In this document: positions 35,651-45,417 of the stretch, in pieces | How the letters are laid out: the number at the start of each line of letters is the position of its first letter | Position numbering within the stretch: the stretch's first letter is position 1 | DNA from: Sphingobacterium athyrii | GTDB lineage: Bacteria > Bacteroidota > Bacteroidia > Sphingobacteriales > Sphingobacteriaceae | Reading direction: 5' to 3' | Assembly (NCBI RefSeq): GCF_003071065.1 | Contig: NZ_QCXX01000005.1 | Location: 248,001-312,000 of the forward strand | DNA: 64,000 nucleotides | Made by a program: the position numbers and the translations under genes | Notes under the pieces: model-generated | The model's input: the letters and a program-made list of their open reading frames with translations, nothing else | Database searches by the model: none | What the model was told of the DNA's origin: nothing

Positions 35651-36397
35651 CTAAAGTACTTTGAGTTTACCCGGAGCAACAGCCTGAATAAGTGCCCGGG
35701 CGAGGATCCGGTTGGGGTCCACTACGGTCATTCCATTATGATCTCTTTCGGGAATGGCCAATGGCAATTCGGCACATCCCAAAATAATCACCTGTGCACC
35801 CTGTTTTTTCAAATCATCCATAGCCATTAACAAATCTTCTCTTGCCTTATTGGCTATTGGTGCTGGTTGTGCCTTAATCCCATATTCTTTATCGTAAATC
35901 GCATTGTTTACCTTTTCTTTTTGTGCACCTTCAGGTTCTACGATAGGAAATCCTTTTTTCATAAAAGCTTCCCGGTACTGGCTGTAAGCCTGCTCACCTG
36001 CTGTCGATAAAACTCCTATTGTACTCTCTGGATAGTTTTCATGAACAAAGCGTACCGTCTCATGAACAATATGAAGCAACTTCAGTTCATTTCCTAAACG
36101 GGCCATTTCATCCTGAATAACTGAAAAAATCGGTTCTGCATGCGCTGTATTCGACGGAATTGCCGCAATCGTTGCGCCAGCCTGCTCCAGTTGTTTTAAA
36201 ACCACGGCTATTGCCTTTCCGGGATTCTCCTTCGATTTATCCAATAAATATGCGGAACGATCCGGAATCAAATTAGGGCAGGAAAACAACAACAGTGGCA
36301 AGTGTTCCTGATCGGAACTTGCCACTGTCTCATCTATAATTTTCTTGGCTATATCCAAGCCTGCATAAGGACCAAGCCCTCCTACTATACCAATCAT
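35651..36397 (-). CDS. Aspartate/glutamate racemase family protein with Ser/Cys active-site pair
   Basis: Cofactor-independent racemase fold, 248 residues, starting MIGIVGGLGPYAG. The family normally uses two Cys, one in xCNTAH and one in GCTE. Here the first is Ser82 (IPSNTAHA) while the second is kept (Cys208 in IILGCAELPLAI). An E. coli L-Asp/Glu-specific member (YgeA) has Thr at the first site, so a one-sided or altered activity is possible. It lies 58 nt after the SusCD operon on the same strand and might be read with it; it has no signal peptide. Confidence 0.82.
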   Translation of the reverse strand: MIGIVGGLGPYAGLDIAKKIIDETVASSDQEHLPLLLFSCPNLIPDRSAYLLDKSKENPGKAIAVVLKQLEQAGATIAAIPSNTAHAEPIFSVIQDEMARLGNELKLLHIVHETVRFVHENYPESTIGVLSTAGEQAYSQYREAFMKKGFPIVEPEGAQKEKVNNAIYDKEYGIKAQPAPIANKAREDLLMAMDDLKKQGAQVIILGCAELPLAIPERDHNGMTVVDPNRILARALIQAVAPGKLKVL

Positions 36398-36455
36398 AAC
36401 ACTATTTTTTTATACCTTAGATATAACCAATAGCTCGCGGAATGGTTTGAACAAA

Positions 36456-37439
36456 TTACCATTCGATGGACTGATCCTCGTCCGGAATCTGTGTATTGAG
36501 CTGACGCTCCAAAATCAATGAGCCCGAGACCTTGAATTTGATCGCTGTAGTAGAAACGAGGGTATAATCTGTAAATTCGTAATCCACATTATTTATCGTG
36601 ATATAACGATGCAATAAATAAGGACGGACGGCATCCATCTGTTCAGTAATGGTATAACTTGCATCTTTTTTGACAACGAACTTCATATTTGGATTTACGG
36701 CACGAAAGCTTACCCCACCCTTGTCATTGAATGTTGCAAAAACTTGATAATTCTTCCGGTCCCTTCGCTCTTCATCTATATTACCAGCATAAAAGAAGAT
36801 CGTATTCTCATCGACAACATAACTTTTGATTTGACTTTTTACGATCGGGGTTTCATTTTCATGTCCTTCCATAACAACCTTCAAGGCCGTCCCGCTATAG
36901 GTTCCGGAGTAATTGTTAAAAGGGTTGACACGTAATAGTGCTTTTTTATAATGCTTCCGGGGATTGATCTTATATTTAGCCCCCGGATCATCCAAAATGG
37001 TCAAGGGAAGCACCCATTTTTCGGTCATATCAATACCTTTCAGTGTAAAATCAATGGCCATTAATCCGGTATTTTCTCCTGACTTGATATCCACCGCTGA
37101 TGGAATCGAAAAATAGTTAGCACTGAGCTGTTTGTAATAAAAATCCGTCCTCGTCTGGAATCGTTCGTAATTCAGGATACCCAATGTATCAGCATCCACC
37201 CCAACCTTGACCGAAAGATTATTATCGTTGGTTGTCGACCCGCTCACTTCCAACGGTTGCATGAAGGTGGTCTTTTGCCCATCCTTGTAACGAACATAGA
37301 TATTCGTGACGCCTTCACTTTCCAAGGGAGCTTTAAAAGAAATGTAATGTTCGAACTGTTCCTCTTTCCATTCATCATTACAAGAGCTGCAGACAGCGAG
37401 TAAAGTGAGAAACAACAACTGTATATATGACTTGTTCAT
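36456..37439 (-). CDS. DUF1735/DUF4973 SusCD-associated lipoprotein
   Basis: Surface lipoprotein in the SusE/F position, probably binding the glycan. From the ATG at 37439 the signal peptide ends in SSC with Cys20 (LLAVCSSCNDEW). Residues about 25-165 look like DUF1735 (BACON-like beta-sandwich, with NYERFQTRTDFYYKQL) and the rest like DUF4973 (NPFNNYSGTYSGTA, DYTLVSTTAIKFKVSGSL). An ATG three codons earlier (37448) is also possible. It is the last gene of the four-gene set, 15 nt after SusD. Confidence 0.8.
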   Translation of the reverse strand: MNKSYIQLLFLTLLAVCSSCNDEWKEEQFEHYISFKAPLESEGVTNIYVRYKDGQKTTFMQPLEVSGSTTNDNNLSVKVGVDADTLGILNYERFQTRTDFYYKQLSANYFSIPSAVDIKSGENTGLMAIDFTLKGIDMTEKWVLPLTILDDPGAKYKINPRKHYKKALLRVNPFNNYSGTYSGTALKVVMEGHENETPIVKSQIKSYVVDENTIFFYAGNIDEERRDRKNYQVFATFNDKGGVSFRAVNPNMKFVVKKDASYTITEQMDAVRPYLLHRYITINNVDYEFTDYTLVSTTAIKFKVSGSLILERQLNTQIPDEDQSIEW

Positions 37440-37454
37440 AAAATGCATATTTGG

Positions 37455-39512
37455 TTAATCATTATAAGTCCATCCAGGATTTTGAGTCAGATTCTTATTG
37501 CGCTTAAGTTCGGTATGGCTAATCGGCCAAAACCACATTTTGTCAGCAAAGGTTGTTTTCAAGGTCCAAATTGCGACGGGCTGATAGAAAAGGTCACGTT
37601 CCTCTACGTTCATCAAAACGTTACAGCCATAGACCGGCAATGCTTCTTCCACTGGCGCATCCATCCAACGGCGCAGATCATAGTAACGCTGTCCTTCCCC
37701 CATCAGCTCAATAAAGCGCTCTCGTTTCAATGTTTTGCGCAACTCGTTCTTACTCCCATAAATATTAGCCGAATAATCAGGCACACCACCTCGGATACGA
37801 ACTGGGTGGACACCCTTTTTAATTTCAGCAATGTCGCGGCTGATGGTATAACTTGATCCGCGCCAAGACGGAACCGTATACGAACCGCTTAACTCATTTA
37901 GCGCCTCTGCATACATCAGCAATACATCTGCATAACGGATGGCTGGCTCCGCCTTAGGAATAATACGTGAGCCAACTCCACCTTCATAAGTATCACTGGG
38001 ATGAACAAACTTCTTAACCCCGAAACCCGTACGCAACCAATAGCCATTCGCTGAATTAAAGCCGTTTCCTTTTGGGTCAGCGCTATAATAGAAAATTTGT
38101 TTATTGCGATTTTCCTCTTTTGATTCATTAAGCAATGTCCAAAAACTTCCACTATAAGCCACCGAAGCATAGAATCTCGGTTCTCGGTTTGCATATTGCA
38201 ACGACACTCCGGGACGCAATGGCCTGTATTTTTTGTTGTCATAATCCTCCTGAGACACAAAACCACCGATACGATTTGAACCATTTCCACGGCCAATTTC
38301 CTTATCCTTACCCGGTACATCCGTGCCATCATTCATATAATAAGCATCCACCAGCTTCTGTGTTAGTCCGTGCGTATTCCATCCCGTTGCTGAACGCGGT
38401 AGTTGGTGGATGACCATTTGGTCGATACCCTCATTCGGTTGGTTGTTACCCCGGGTAAATATTAACTCCGGATTACCCGAAGCAGTCAATGTCCCATTAA
38501 AGACTTCTGCATATGATTTAGCAGGATCAATATCTGCCCAACCTGCTGGCCAGCTTTTATCCGAAAAATTATGATCCTGAGGAGGTCTGACTGTTGCCTC
38601 ATCACCCGTTTCCTGAAAAGGGGCCGTGTAAAGCCGATATACCCCCAGTTCGATGACATCACGTGCAGCGGCTGCAGCCTTTGCCCATTTCTCTTCTTTA
38701 TAATCGGCAGACAACAGGCGTTTCATCTGCTTGTCTACCAACCGCGCAGCGTAACCTGAATTATTCCCATTGGCCAATGGACTTGCAGCATACAGGAGTA
38801 CCTTAGCCCTCGCAGCCAATGCTGCCCCTACAGAAGGACGGGCAGAACCATCCTGTCCACGTCTCATTCCAAGGGCTTCCATTTCTTTCGCGGCCGTTAA
38901 TAGTTCGTTGCTGATGAATTCAGCACACTCATCATAGGTATTTCGCGCAATGGCCAGTTCTTCGTAACTATCCGTATAATCCAAGCCTTCATCGGGCAGT
39001 ATCGGAATTGGTCCATATTTACGAAGCAATAACCAGTAGAGGTAAGCTCGCGCAAAACGCGCCTGGCCCCGATAATCAACGATTTCGGCCTCAGACATCT
39101 CGGTATTCATGTAGATATTATGGATAAAGGTTGAAGCATTCCGAATCCCGCGATACGATTGAGTCCATGTCCCCTGTTTATCAGTTTCGGTATACAAACC
39201 CATTTTAAACATATTATAGGACAGTTCATTTTTTGATGGATCATAATCCTTGTCCCGATCACCATAATACATATCATCCGCGAAACAGTGCGGTGTCAGG
39301 CCTTTACTGGCGACATCGGCATTTTCACCTTTAAACTCCTCAAACACATGAGCCAGCCATTTTTCCGAATACAGCTTGCTTTTAAATGTTTTTTCCAAGG
39401 TGATCCGATCTTTAAAATATTGATCGGACTTTAAATAATCCTTTTTACAGGATGAGATCAAATTTGTGCCCAAAGCGAGCATCAACGCAATATATAATGT
39501 CTTTCTTTGCAT
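37455..39512 (-). CDS. SusD/RagB nutrient-binding outer-membrane lipoprotein
   Basis: Lipoprotein lid of the SusC transporter, 685 residues. Lipobox with Cys22 (NLISSCKKDY). Classic SusD features: RGIRNASTFIHNIYMNTEMS, GQARFARAYLYWLLLRKYGP (about 147-166), and the C-terminal block RKTLKRERFIELMGEGQRYY with DLRRW directly after, then WPISHTELKRNKNLTQNPGW at the end. It is long for the family, with an extended insert around 330-480 that probably forms the ligand face. It follows SusC by 12 nt. Confidence 0.95.
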   Translation of the reverse strand: MQRKTLYIALMLALGTNLISSCKKDYLKSDQYFKDRITLEKTFKSKLYSEKWLAHVFEEFKGENADVASKGLTPHCFADDMYYGDRDKDYDPSKNELSYNMFKMGLYTETDKQGTWTQSYRGIRNASTFIHNIYMNTEMSEAEIVDYRGQARFARAYLYWLLLRKYGPIPILPDEGLDYTDSYEELAIARNTYDECAEFISNELLTAAKEMEALGMRRGQDGSARPSVGAALAARAKVLLYAASPLANGNNSGYAARLVDKQMKRLLSADYKEEKWAKAAAAARDVIELGVYRLYTAPFQETGDEATVRPPQDHNFSDKSWPAGWADIDPAKSYAEVFNGTLTASGNPELIFTRGNNQPNEGIDQMVIHQLPRSATGWNTHGLTQKLVDAYYMNDGTDVPGKDKEIGRGNGSNRIGGFVSQEDYDNKKYRPLRPGVSLQYANREPRFYASVAYSGSFWTLLNESKEENRNKQIFYYSADPKGNGFNSANGYWLRTGFGVKKFVHPSDTYEGGVGSRIIPKAEPAIRYADVLLMYAEALNELSGSYTVPSWRGSSYTISRDIAEIKKGVHPVRIRGGVPDYSANIYGSKNELRKTLKRERFIELMGEGQRYYDLRRWMDAPVEEALPVYGCNVLMNVEERDLFYQPVAIWTLKTTFADKMWFWPISHTELKRNKNLTQNPGWTYND

Positions 39513-39524
39513 CTTTTTCTAATT

Positions 39525-42500
39525 TTATAGGTTAACATTGATGCCAAATGTAAATGACTTGGGCAGGGGATAATCCTCACCCCTTGGTGTTGCCAGCTCC
39601 GGATCCCAAAGTTTGAATTTTGACCAGGTCAATAAATTTGAGCCGACGAGGAACAGGCGAATGCTATTGGCCTTAATCCGATTGGTGAGGTGTTTTGGCA
39701 GTGTATAACCAATATCCAGAGTTTTCAAACGAAGATATTGTCCGTTTTTCAACCAAAATGTTGACTCTCTGAAATTATTAATATTGTCTCCAAAACTTAA
39801 ACGTGGATAAGATGCATTTGGATTCTCGGTTGATGGATCGCCTGATATGTCGGCAGAAATCCAACGATTATCACCCATGACACCTTTCATCACCTGGCCC
39901 CATTCTCCTTCACGAAAGGCTTGCACCGTTTTTCCATAAATCGAAAAAGTAGACTTCCCTGATCCCTGAAAATGGACACTAAGGTCAAATCCCCGCCAGC
40001 TTGCCGAAGCACCTATACCATAAACCAAATTAGGTCTCCGCGTTGCTCCTATGGCCACCCGATCCCCATCATCCACTATGCCATCTCCATTGACATCTTT
40101 ATATTTTATATCTCCGGGCTGATAATTTGGTGGATTATTATCAAACTGTTGTTTCGGGCTATTGCGAATATCATCGTAATCTTTAAACAAGCCTAAAGCG
40201 ATCAATCCTATAGACTGATCCACACGATAGCCTTTTTGATTTTGATAACCATATACATTATTTTCCTCATCGATTGCCGTAATTTCGTTCTTACTATAGG
40301 TGATATTGCTACGTGCTGTAAGGTTCAATTCACCAATCTTCTGTTTATATTCCAAGCGTCCGTCGAAACCCCGTGATTTTACTCCGCCCACATTCGCTCT
40401 TGGAATACTTTCCAAGCCAACCATGCTTGGCAAAAATCTTCGTTCCATATAAATGCCGGTACGTTTCTCATCAAAGAAATCGAAGTTGGCGACAATTTTA
40501 TCCCGAAATAAAGCGATATCCAAACCCAGGTTATTTTTGGTAGCCATTTCCCATGTTACGTAGGGCGAAGCCACCTGACTATACCGAATACCACCATAAT
40601 AACGATCCAGGCCATAGTCAGCCCATTGATACCCCCCTTCGGGAATCCTCTGACCGCCGTCCAGTATAAGGTTCCCATTATTATCTCTACGCCAGATTTC
40701 ATCAATCGTATATAAGTACGGGAAGCGTTCGTTGTTGTTGCCTATTTTAAGTTGGTCATTTCCCACCTTACCCCAGGAGTAACGTACTTTAAGCAAATTC
40801 AGCCAAGGAACATTATTTTTGACAAAAGGCTCCTCGGAGATATTCCACGCTGCTGCGACAGCGGGAAAGAAGCCATATTGTTGTCCCATGGCAAAGTTTT
40901 CCGAACCCGTATAACCAAAATTAAAATCAGCAACATAACGCGACTTCCAATTATAGGTTAATCTTCCCGCTAATGCCTGGTTACGTCGGGATACACCATT
41001 TTTTATGTCATTGCCCAAATTAACTGTTTTGGTAAAAGCATCCCGGGTAAAACGTGCCACTGCACCTATATTATGGTCGCCAATTTTGCGGTCATAATTT
41101 AACATTACATCATAAAATTCACGTCTATTTCCCTCGGAATATCCCCCCTGCTCCATTTCTCTCGGATCAGCCATATGCGTAAAAATCAAATTTCCATTCT
41201 CATCACGTGCGCGTTCAGCATGCCATAATTCAGGCAGTTTAATACGCGTGATATTGTTATTATTATAGGTATCAAAGCCGACAATCCCTCTAAGCCTAAG
41301 ACCTTTGGTAATAAAATCAAAATTTTGTTCGACTGTGACATCGGTTTGGACTTTGTTTTGCCAATTTTCGTTGAATCCAGACTGCGTTGACATGACCCAT
41401 GGATTGACTCTATTGCCATCTCCTATTGTTGGTACACGGCCGTTGGAATACAGTACCGGTGTACTGATCGGAGAATAACCAAAAAAAGAGCCCCAAAGGT
41501 CTTGGTCTCCCAGACCCGGACTATTTCTTTTATCTAGTGATCCGGCAACACCGACTTTCAATATGGTGCTCTTGGTCACGTTTATATCCGTATTCAGGCG
41601 GTAATTCCAACGCTTATAATTGGCATTTGTATTATAATCATTGCGCAAAGTTTCGTCCGTTTTATACATACCGCCTTCATCCACATAACTTCCCGACACG
41701 AAATAACGCGTTGTAGCCCCACCTCCAGTCATGTTGAGGTTTGCCCGGTAGGTCATGGCACCATCTTTCAACAACAGATCTTTCCAGTTAACATTGGGAT
41801 AAAGATCCGGATCCAGTCCCAGACGCAATATTTCCAATTCTTCCGGCCGATAAATAGGCTCAAAATTCCGTGTAACCCGGGCCTCATTCAGCAGATTAGC
41901 GTAAGTGACTCCATCTTCAAATTCAGGTGTAATGGTACGCGTATTATAAATCGTCTCGTCCTTAAAATTGATATTGATTTTGCCCTCTTTACCGCGCTTG
42001 GTCGTAATCAAGATAACACCATTTGCTCCTCTGGAACCATAAATCGCCGTCATAGCTGCATCTTTAAGCACGGTAAATGTCTCTATATCTTCGATATTTA
42101 TATCATTGATATCGCGTTCGACATTATCCACCAAAACTAAAGCAGCGCTACCGCCACCGAAGGTAGAAATACCACGTATCCAAAATTCGGAAATGTTTCT
42201 ACCCGGCTGACCAGACTGCATCATCGCCATTACACCGGGTACATTTCCAGCAAGTGCATTCGTTATACTTGAAGTCGGATTACCTTTCATTGTCTCGACA
42301 TCTACAGTACTAGCGGCGCCAGTCAATGTCAACTTCTTTTGAGTTCCCGTGCCTGTTACCACAACCTCATCCAATACGCTAGTCTCTGATTCTTTTAAGG
42401 TCACATCAATGTTATGGGAATCTTTTACGAGTATCTCTTGTTTCTGATAACCAATAGAAGAGAATACGAGTGTTTTGTAACGCTCCACCTTTATTTTATA

Positions 42501-42683
42501 GCTACCCTTACTATCCGTGGTAGTCCCTAAGCCAGGGGCATCTTTCACAGAGATGCTGACTCCGATCAGCGGAGTTTTTTGGGTATCGACAATGACACCC
42601 GTTACTTCAACAATTTCCTGTGCGAACACAGTCAAGGTGAAACTTAGAAGCAACATACATGTTATTAATATTTTATTCATCAT
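39525..42683 (-). CDS. SusC/RagA TonB-dependent outer-membrane transporter
   Basis: Importer of 1052 residues. Signal peptide 1-21, carboxypeptidase-like regulatory domain (about 25-100, VTGVIVDTQKTPLIGVSISV), TonB box region LDEVVVTGTG at about 103-112, plug (about 115-225, with the SusC signature SRGANGVILITTKRGKEG) and beta-barrel to the C-terminus NVNL. Barrel marks include RRPNLVYGIGASASWRGFDL and LKTLDIGYTLPKHL. It needs TonB/ExbBD encoded elsewhere. It lies 11 nt after the TIG/NHL gene and 12 nt before SusD: a tight operon. Substrate unknown. Confidence 0.96.
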   Translation of the reverse strand: MMNKILITCMLLLSFTLTVFAQEIVEVTGVIVDTQKTPLIGVSISVKDAPGLGTTTDSKGSYKIKVERYKTLVFSSIGYQKQEILVKDSHNIDVTLKESETSVLDEVVVTGTGTQKKLTLTGAASTVDVETMKGNPTSSITNALAGNVPGVMAMMQSGQPGRNISEFWIRGISTFGGGSAALVLVDNVERDINDINIEDIETFTVLKDAAMTAIYGSRGANGVILITTKRGKEGKININFKDETIYNTRTITPEFEDGVTYANLLNEARVTRNFEPIYRPEELEILRLGLDPDLYPNVNWKDLLLKDGAMTYRANLNMTGGGATTRYFVSGSYVDEGGMYKTDETLRNDYNTNANYKRWNYRLNTDINVTKSTILKVGVAGSLDKRNSPGLGDQDLWGSFFGYSPISTPVLYSNGRVPTIGDGNRVNPWVMSTQSGFNENWQNKVQTDVTVEQNFDFITKGLRLRGIVGFDTYNNNNITRIKLPELWHAERARDENGNLIFTHMADPREMEQGGYSEGNRREFYDVMLNYDRKIGDHNIGAVARFTRDAFTKTVNLGNDIKNGVSRRNQALAGRLTYNWKSRYVADFNFGYTGSENFAMGQQYGFFPAVAAAWNISEEPFVKNNVPWLNLLKVRYSWGKVGNDQLKIGNNNERFPYLYTIDEIWRRDNNGNLILDGGQRIPEGGYQWADYGLDRYYGGIRYSQVASPYVTWEMATKNNLGLDIALFRDKIVANFDFFDEKRTGIYMERRFLPSMVGLESIPRANVGGVKSRGFDGRLEYKQKIGELNLTARSNITYSKNEITAIDEENNVYGYQNQKGYRVDQSIGLIALGLFKDYDDIRNSPKQQFDNNPPNYQPGDIKYKDVNGDGIVDDGDRVAIGATRRPNLVYGIGASASWRGFDLSVHFQGSGKSTFSIYGKTVQAFREGEWGQVMKGVMGDNRWISADISGDPSTENPNASYPRLSFGDNINNFRESTFWLKNGQYLRLKTLDIGYTLPKHLTNRIKANSIRLFLVGSNLLTWSKFKLWDPELATPRGEDYPLPKSFTFGINVNL

Positions 42684-42694
42684 CTTATCACAGG

Positions 42695-44152
42695 TTAATC
42701 TTGGTCATTTTCATCCATTTCCTCCAGAGCGATCTTACGAATTCGCCTATTTTCCCGGTCTCCGATGTAAAAAGCCTGTTCTTTTTCATTATAAGCGATA
42801 CCTGATGGTCGGTCAAAACGGGCATCCGCTCTTAAGTCCCCATTAACATAACCGTAAGGATTAGTATTCAGGCTTGAACTGCCTCTGCCTGCAAAAGTTG
42901 TTACGGCGCCCTCAGGCGTAAGCATACGAATGGCATGATTCATAAGGTCTGTAAAATAAAAATCATAGATATCAGGTTTCCCCGCTTCCACATAGGCTTG
43001 ATTTTTGACAAATACCCCTTGGTAGGGCTGATTGACCCGGGCTGAGGATCCGACCCCGTCTTTATAGCCAGATTCACGGACTTTGCCGCAAACTAAGTAG
43101 GGTTGGTTAAACCGTTTTTTATCCCAATTGTAATCCGCACGCATAATATAACCCTGATTAATCACCAAAATATATGCATAGTTTCCAGTTGGATGAATCA
43201 AAGCCCGATATTCCCACTCCGGATCCTGAATCACATATAGTTGCTCGGCTTTTACCGTTTTATCCGTGAAATACTGATTGAGATCGAACCGGAAGAATTC
43301 TCCCTTCGCATAACTATTGAAATACATTTCCCCATTGACCGGGTGAATGGAGGCTCCGTTACATTGTCTACTTTTGGTTAATACCTCTTTATCGAGGAAG
43401 CTCTTTGCACGGGACAACAATAGGGTAGATTCATCGTTCTCTCCGCCCCGATCCTGCGCCACAATCATATATTTCTCATCTACCGAAAAATCTACACTAC
43501 GTGGACGATTAAAATCCGAACGCTTTTTGGTAATCGTGCTATCTTCAAAATTAACCAGATAAAGGCCATTATTATCGTCAAATGTAACCCATAGATGTTT
43601 GGGGTTCATGGGGTCAAACCTCATAAAGGAGGAGAGCCAAAAACCACTGGCCATTTTGTTTTGGTCATCATCTTTAAACTTACCATCTTTCCAGGGTTCA
43701 TCACCGCGGGCATTCCTGTAACCGGCGAGTGTCGATACAACCAGCTTACGTTTGTAGTCAAACTTTCCTTCGGCCCGGCCGATGACAGGTTTCTCTACTC
43801 CGCCAACCCGGACCTCAATATCCCCTTTAAAGGCCTGTTTGGGAACAAGGCAGTACAATGATTCGCCTAAAGCATTAATAACGACTGCTTGCTGTCCACC
43901 TATAAGTACAGTAACATTCTTCGGATCATTTCCAAAATTTTGTCCATAAATAATTAAACGTTGCCCCATACCTCCCGATTTTGGACTAAAATCAGATACG
44001 ACCACCGGTTTAGTAGGATCAAAAGGCATGGCTTCGCCAATAACGGCGGCTGTATCATTCTTGCAGGCCCAAAGACCAAAGGCGAGAATCATAAAGACCC
44101 AGAGTCTACCACAAAGGCACAAGCCTCTACGCGCTACTTGTTTTGTTCTCAT
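42695..44152 (-). CDS. IPT/TIG and NHL-repeat lipoprotein, first gene of the SusCD operon
   Basis: Surface or periplasmic lipoprotein of 485 residues. A signal peptide with an Arg/Cys-rich start ends at the lipobox Cys30 (AFGLWACKND). Residues about 45-130 are an IPT/TIG immunoglobulin-like domain (SDFSPKSGGMGQRLIIYGQN, then FGNDPKNVTVLIGGQQAVV). From about 140 on an NHL-type beta-propeller follows, clearest at the end: TDLMNHAIRMLTPEGAVTTF and ARFDRPSGIAYNEKEQAFYI, then GDRENRRIRKI. Such proteins accompany SusCD pairs and probably bind polysaccharide. It opens the operon; 920 bp without a gene lie upstream. Confidence 0.85.
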   Translation of the reverse strand: MRTKQVARRGLCLCGRLWVFMILAFGLWACKNDTAAVIGEAMPFDPTKPVVVSDFSPKSGGMGQRLIIYGQNFGNDPKNVTVLIGGQQAVVINALGESLYCLVPKQAFKGDIEVRVGGVEKPVIGRAEGKFDYKRKLVVSTLAGYRNARGDEPWKDGKFKDDDQNKMASGFWLSSFMRFDPMNPKHLWVTFDDNNGLYLVNFEDSTITKKRSDFNRPRSVDFSVDEKYMIVAQDRGGENDESTLLLSRAKSFLDKEVLTKSRQCNGASIHPVNGEMYFNSYAKGEFFRFDLNQYFTDKTVKAEQLYVIQDPEWEYRALIHPTGNYAYILVINQGYIMRADYNWDKKRFNQPYLVCGKVRESGYKDGVGSSARVNQPYQGVFVKNQAYVEAGKPDIYDFYFTDLMNHAIRMLTPEGAVTTFAGRGSSSLNTNPYGYVNGDLRADARFDRPSGIAYNEKEQAFYIGDRENRRIRKIALEEMDENDQD

Positions 44153-45075
44153 AAGTTATTAATTGGTTAGAAATTATTTCAAATACTTTTTTCTGTGGCC
44201 AAACAAAGCTTCCGGATACCATCTTTAGGTTTACCGTATAAAAGGCTTGTTTGGAGCTAAATTAATTTTCCTAGCATCAAAAATTTAGGACGAACGAATG
44301 GATGCCCGCCCTTTCGAAGGGCAAACTCTTTTTAAAAATTTACACATAATTGATTATTTAAAATTAAAGCTAAATGGTATTAGCTTTTTACAGCTAAAAA
44401 AGACTTTATTGCATCAGCTTCAAAGTCCTCCTTGTTTTATTAAATTACTTTTCTATCATTTTTGGCTTTCATTTTCAAATCCCAAACATGGTACAGCTTG
44501 ATGTCATGTTAGGGACTCTCTGTTCGTTTTTAAATGGTAGCTTCGTGCCATGCTACTGATCATTCGCATTGTACTTTGTGTTTCGTTCAAAAAAAATTAT
44601 TGGATATCTCTTAAATTTTGGCTTCTAATATTTCTCTAAGATGTTCTCTTTTATAATTGATTACTCAAAAGTAGAAATTGTAATTTTTTTGAGACTATCG
44701 AATTATCTCAATATTCTGCGTATTTGTATCAACACTAGCGACCTATAAATTAATCTGTTAATAGAAAAAAAGTAGCTAGTGAATTGAATATCTCGTTTTT
44801 TAAGGGGATGCACTTTTTACACGTGAGCGGAGCCCTTAAAAGCAAGAATAATGCAATGGTGTTAGGGATAATGATACAGCAAGCATAAGGACAGTGTAGA
44901 CACAGTGGCAGGAGCGATTCAAGTGCTTGGTACTACAAATAGTGAAAGAAGCAATTGTTACGCTTAAAACCGAAACATATGGAGAAAATTGGGCATTCGG
45001 AACTGCCTTTAACGATCACTATTCGATTATTGGGTTTAACAGTTTGCAATATTTACGCTCATTCCAACAATCCGC
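44153..45075. other. Long AT-rich intergenic region with possible gene remnant
   Basis: About 920 bp without a supported gene. It must hold the promoter of the SusCD operon, but no exact TAnnTTTG box was found near 44152. Between about 44890 and 45089 two short plus-strand frames read like protein in succession (DTVAGAIQVLGTTN, then VKEAIVTLKTETYGENWAFG followed by TAFNDHYSIIGFNSLQYL), as if a gene had decayed by a frameshift; no family was recognised. The rest is featureless. Confidence 0.35.
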
Positions 45076-45417
45076 CTACGAATGCTGAGATGTATGACGC
45101 GGATGCCGAGTCAAATAATGCATACTATACCCAAATATAGCTATCACAGCGGCCAGAATGCCGATCAGTAATGCGGAGTCACTCCCAAACGGTTTTAACT
45201 TTACTAGTAACATCAGGTTAAAAAATATCAGAATAGCACTGATCACTTTTCCCAGCCGCTCTTCTTTTTGATACCTCTTACCGTAACTAACCCGATAACT
45301 ATTCATGGATGCCTGTAGCAGCTGGTCGGAAAACTTTGCTGAAGGTGTATCCAAAATCTCCTGTTTCAGTAAATCTGCAAGTGGATCACCCTTTTTCATT
45401 TTCTCACGGTTTATCAT
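45076..45417 (-). CDS. Small membrane protein coupled to ECF sigma factor (possible anti-sigma)
   Basis: Protein of 113 residues not recognised as a named family. The N-terminal 60 residues are charged and soluble (KKGDPLADLLKQEILDTPSA); two transmembrane helices follow at about 58-77 (GKVISAILIFFNLMLLVKL) and 83-104 (ALLIGILAAVIAIFGYSMHY). Its ATG overlaps the stop of the sigma-factor gene (ATGA, 45414-45417). A cytosolic domain plus membrane anchor, coupled to the sigma gene, fits an anti-sigma role, but no known anti-sigma motif is visible. Confidence 0.7.
   Translation of the reverse strand: MINREKMKKGDPLADLLKQEILDTPSAKFSDQLLQASMNSYRVSYGKRYQKEERLGKVISAILIFFNLMLLVKLKPFGSDSALLIGILAAVIAIFGYSMHYLTRHPRHTSQHS

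Noticed and set aside
44955..45140. 61-codon plus-strand frame near the small membrane protein
   Set aside because: It overlaps the end of the sigma-linked gene and the neighbouring frame looks more protein-like; not called as a gene.
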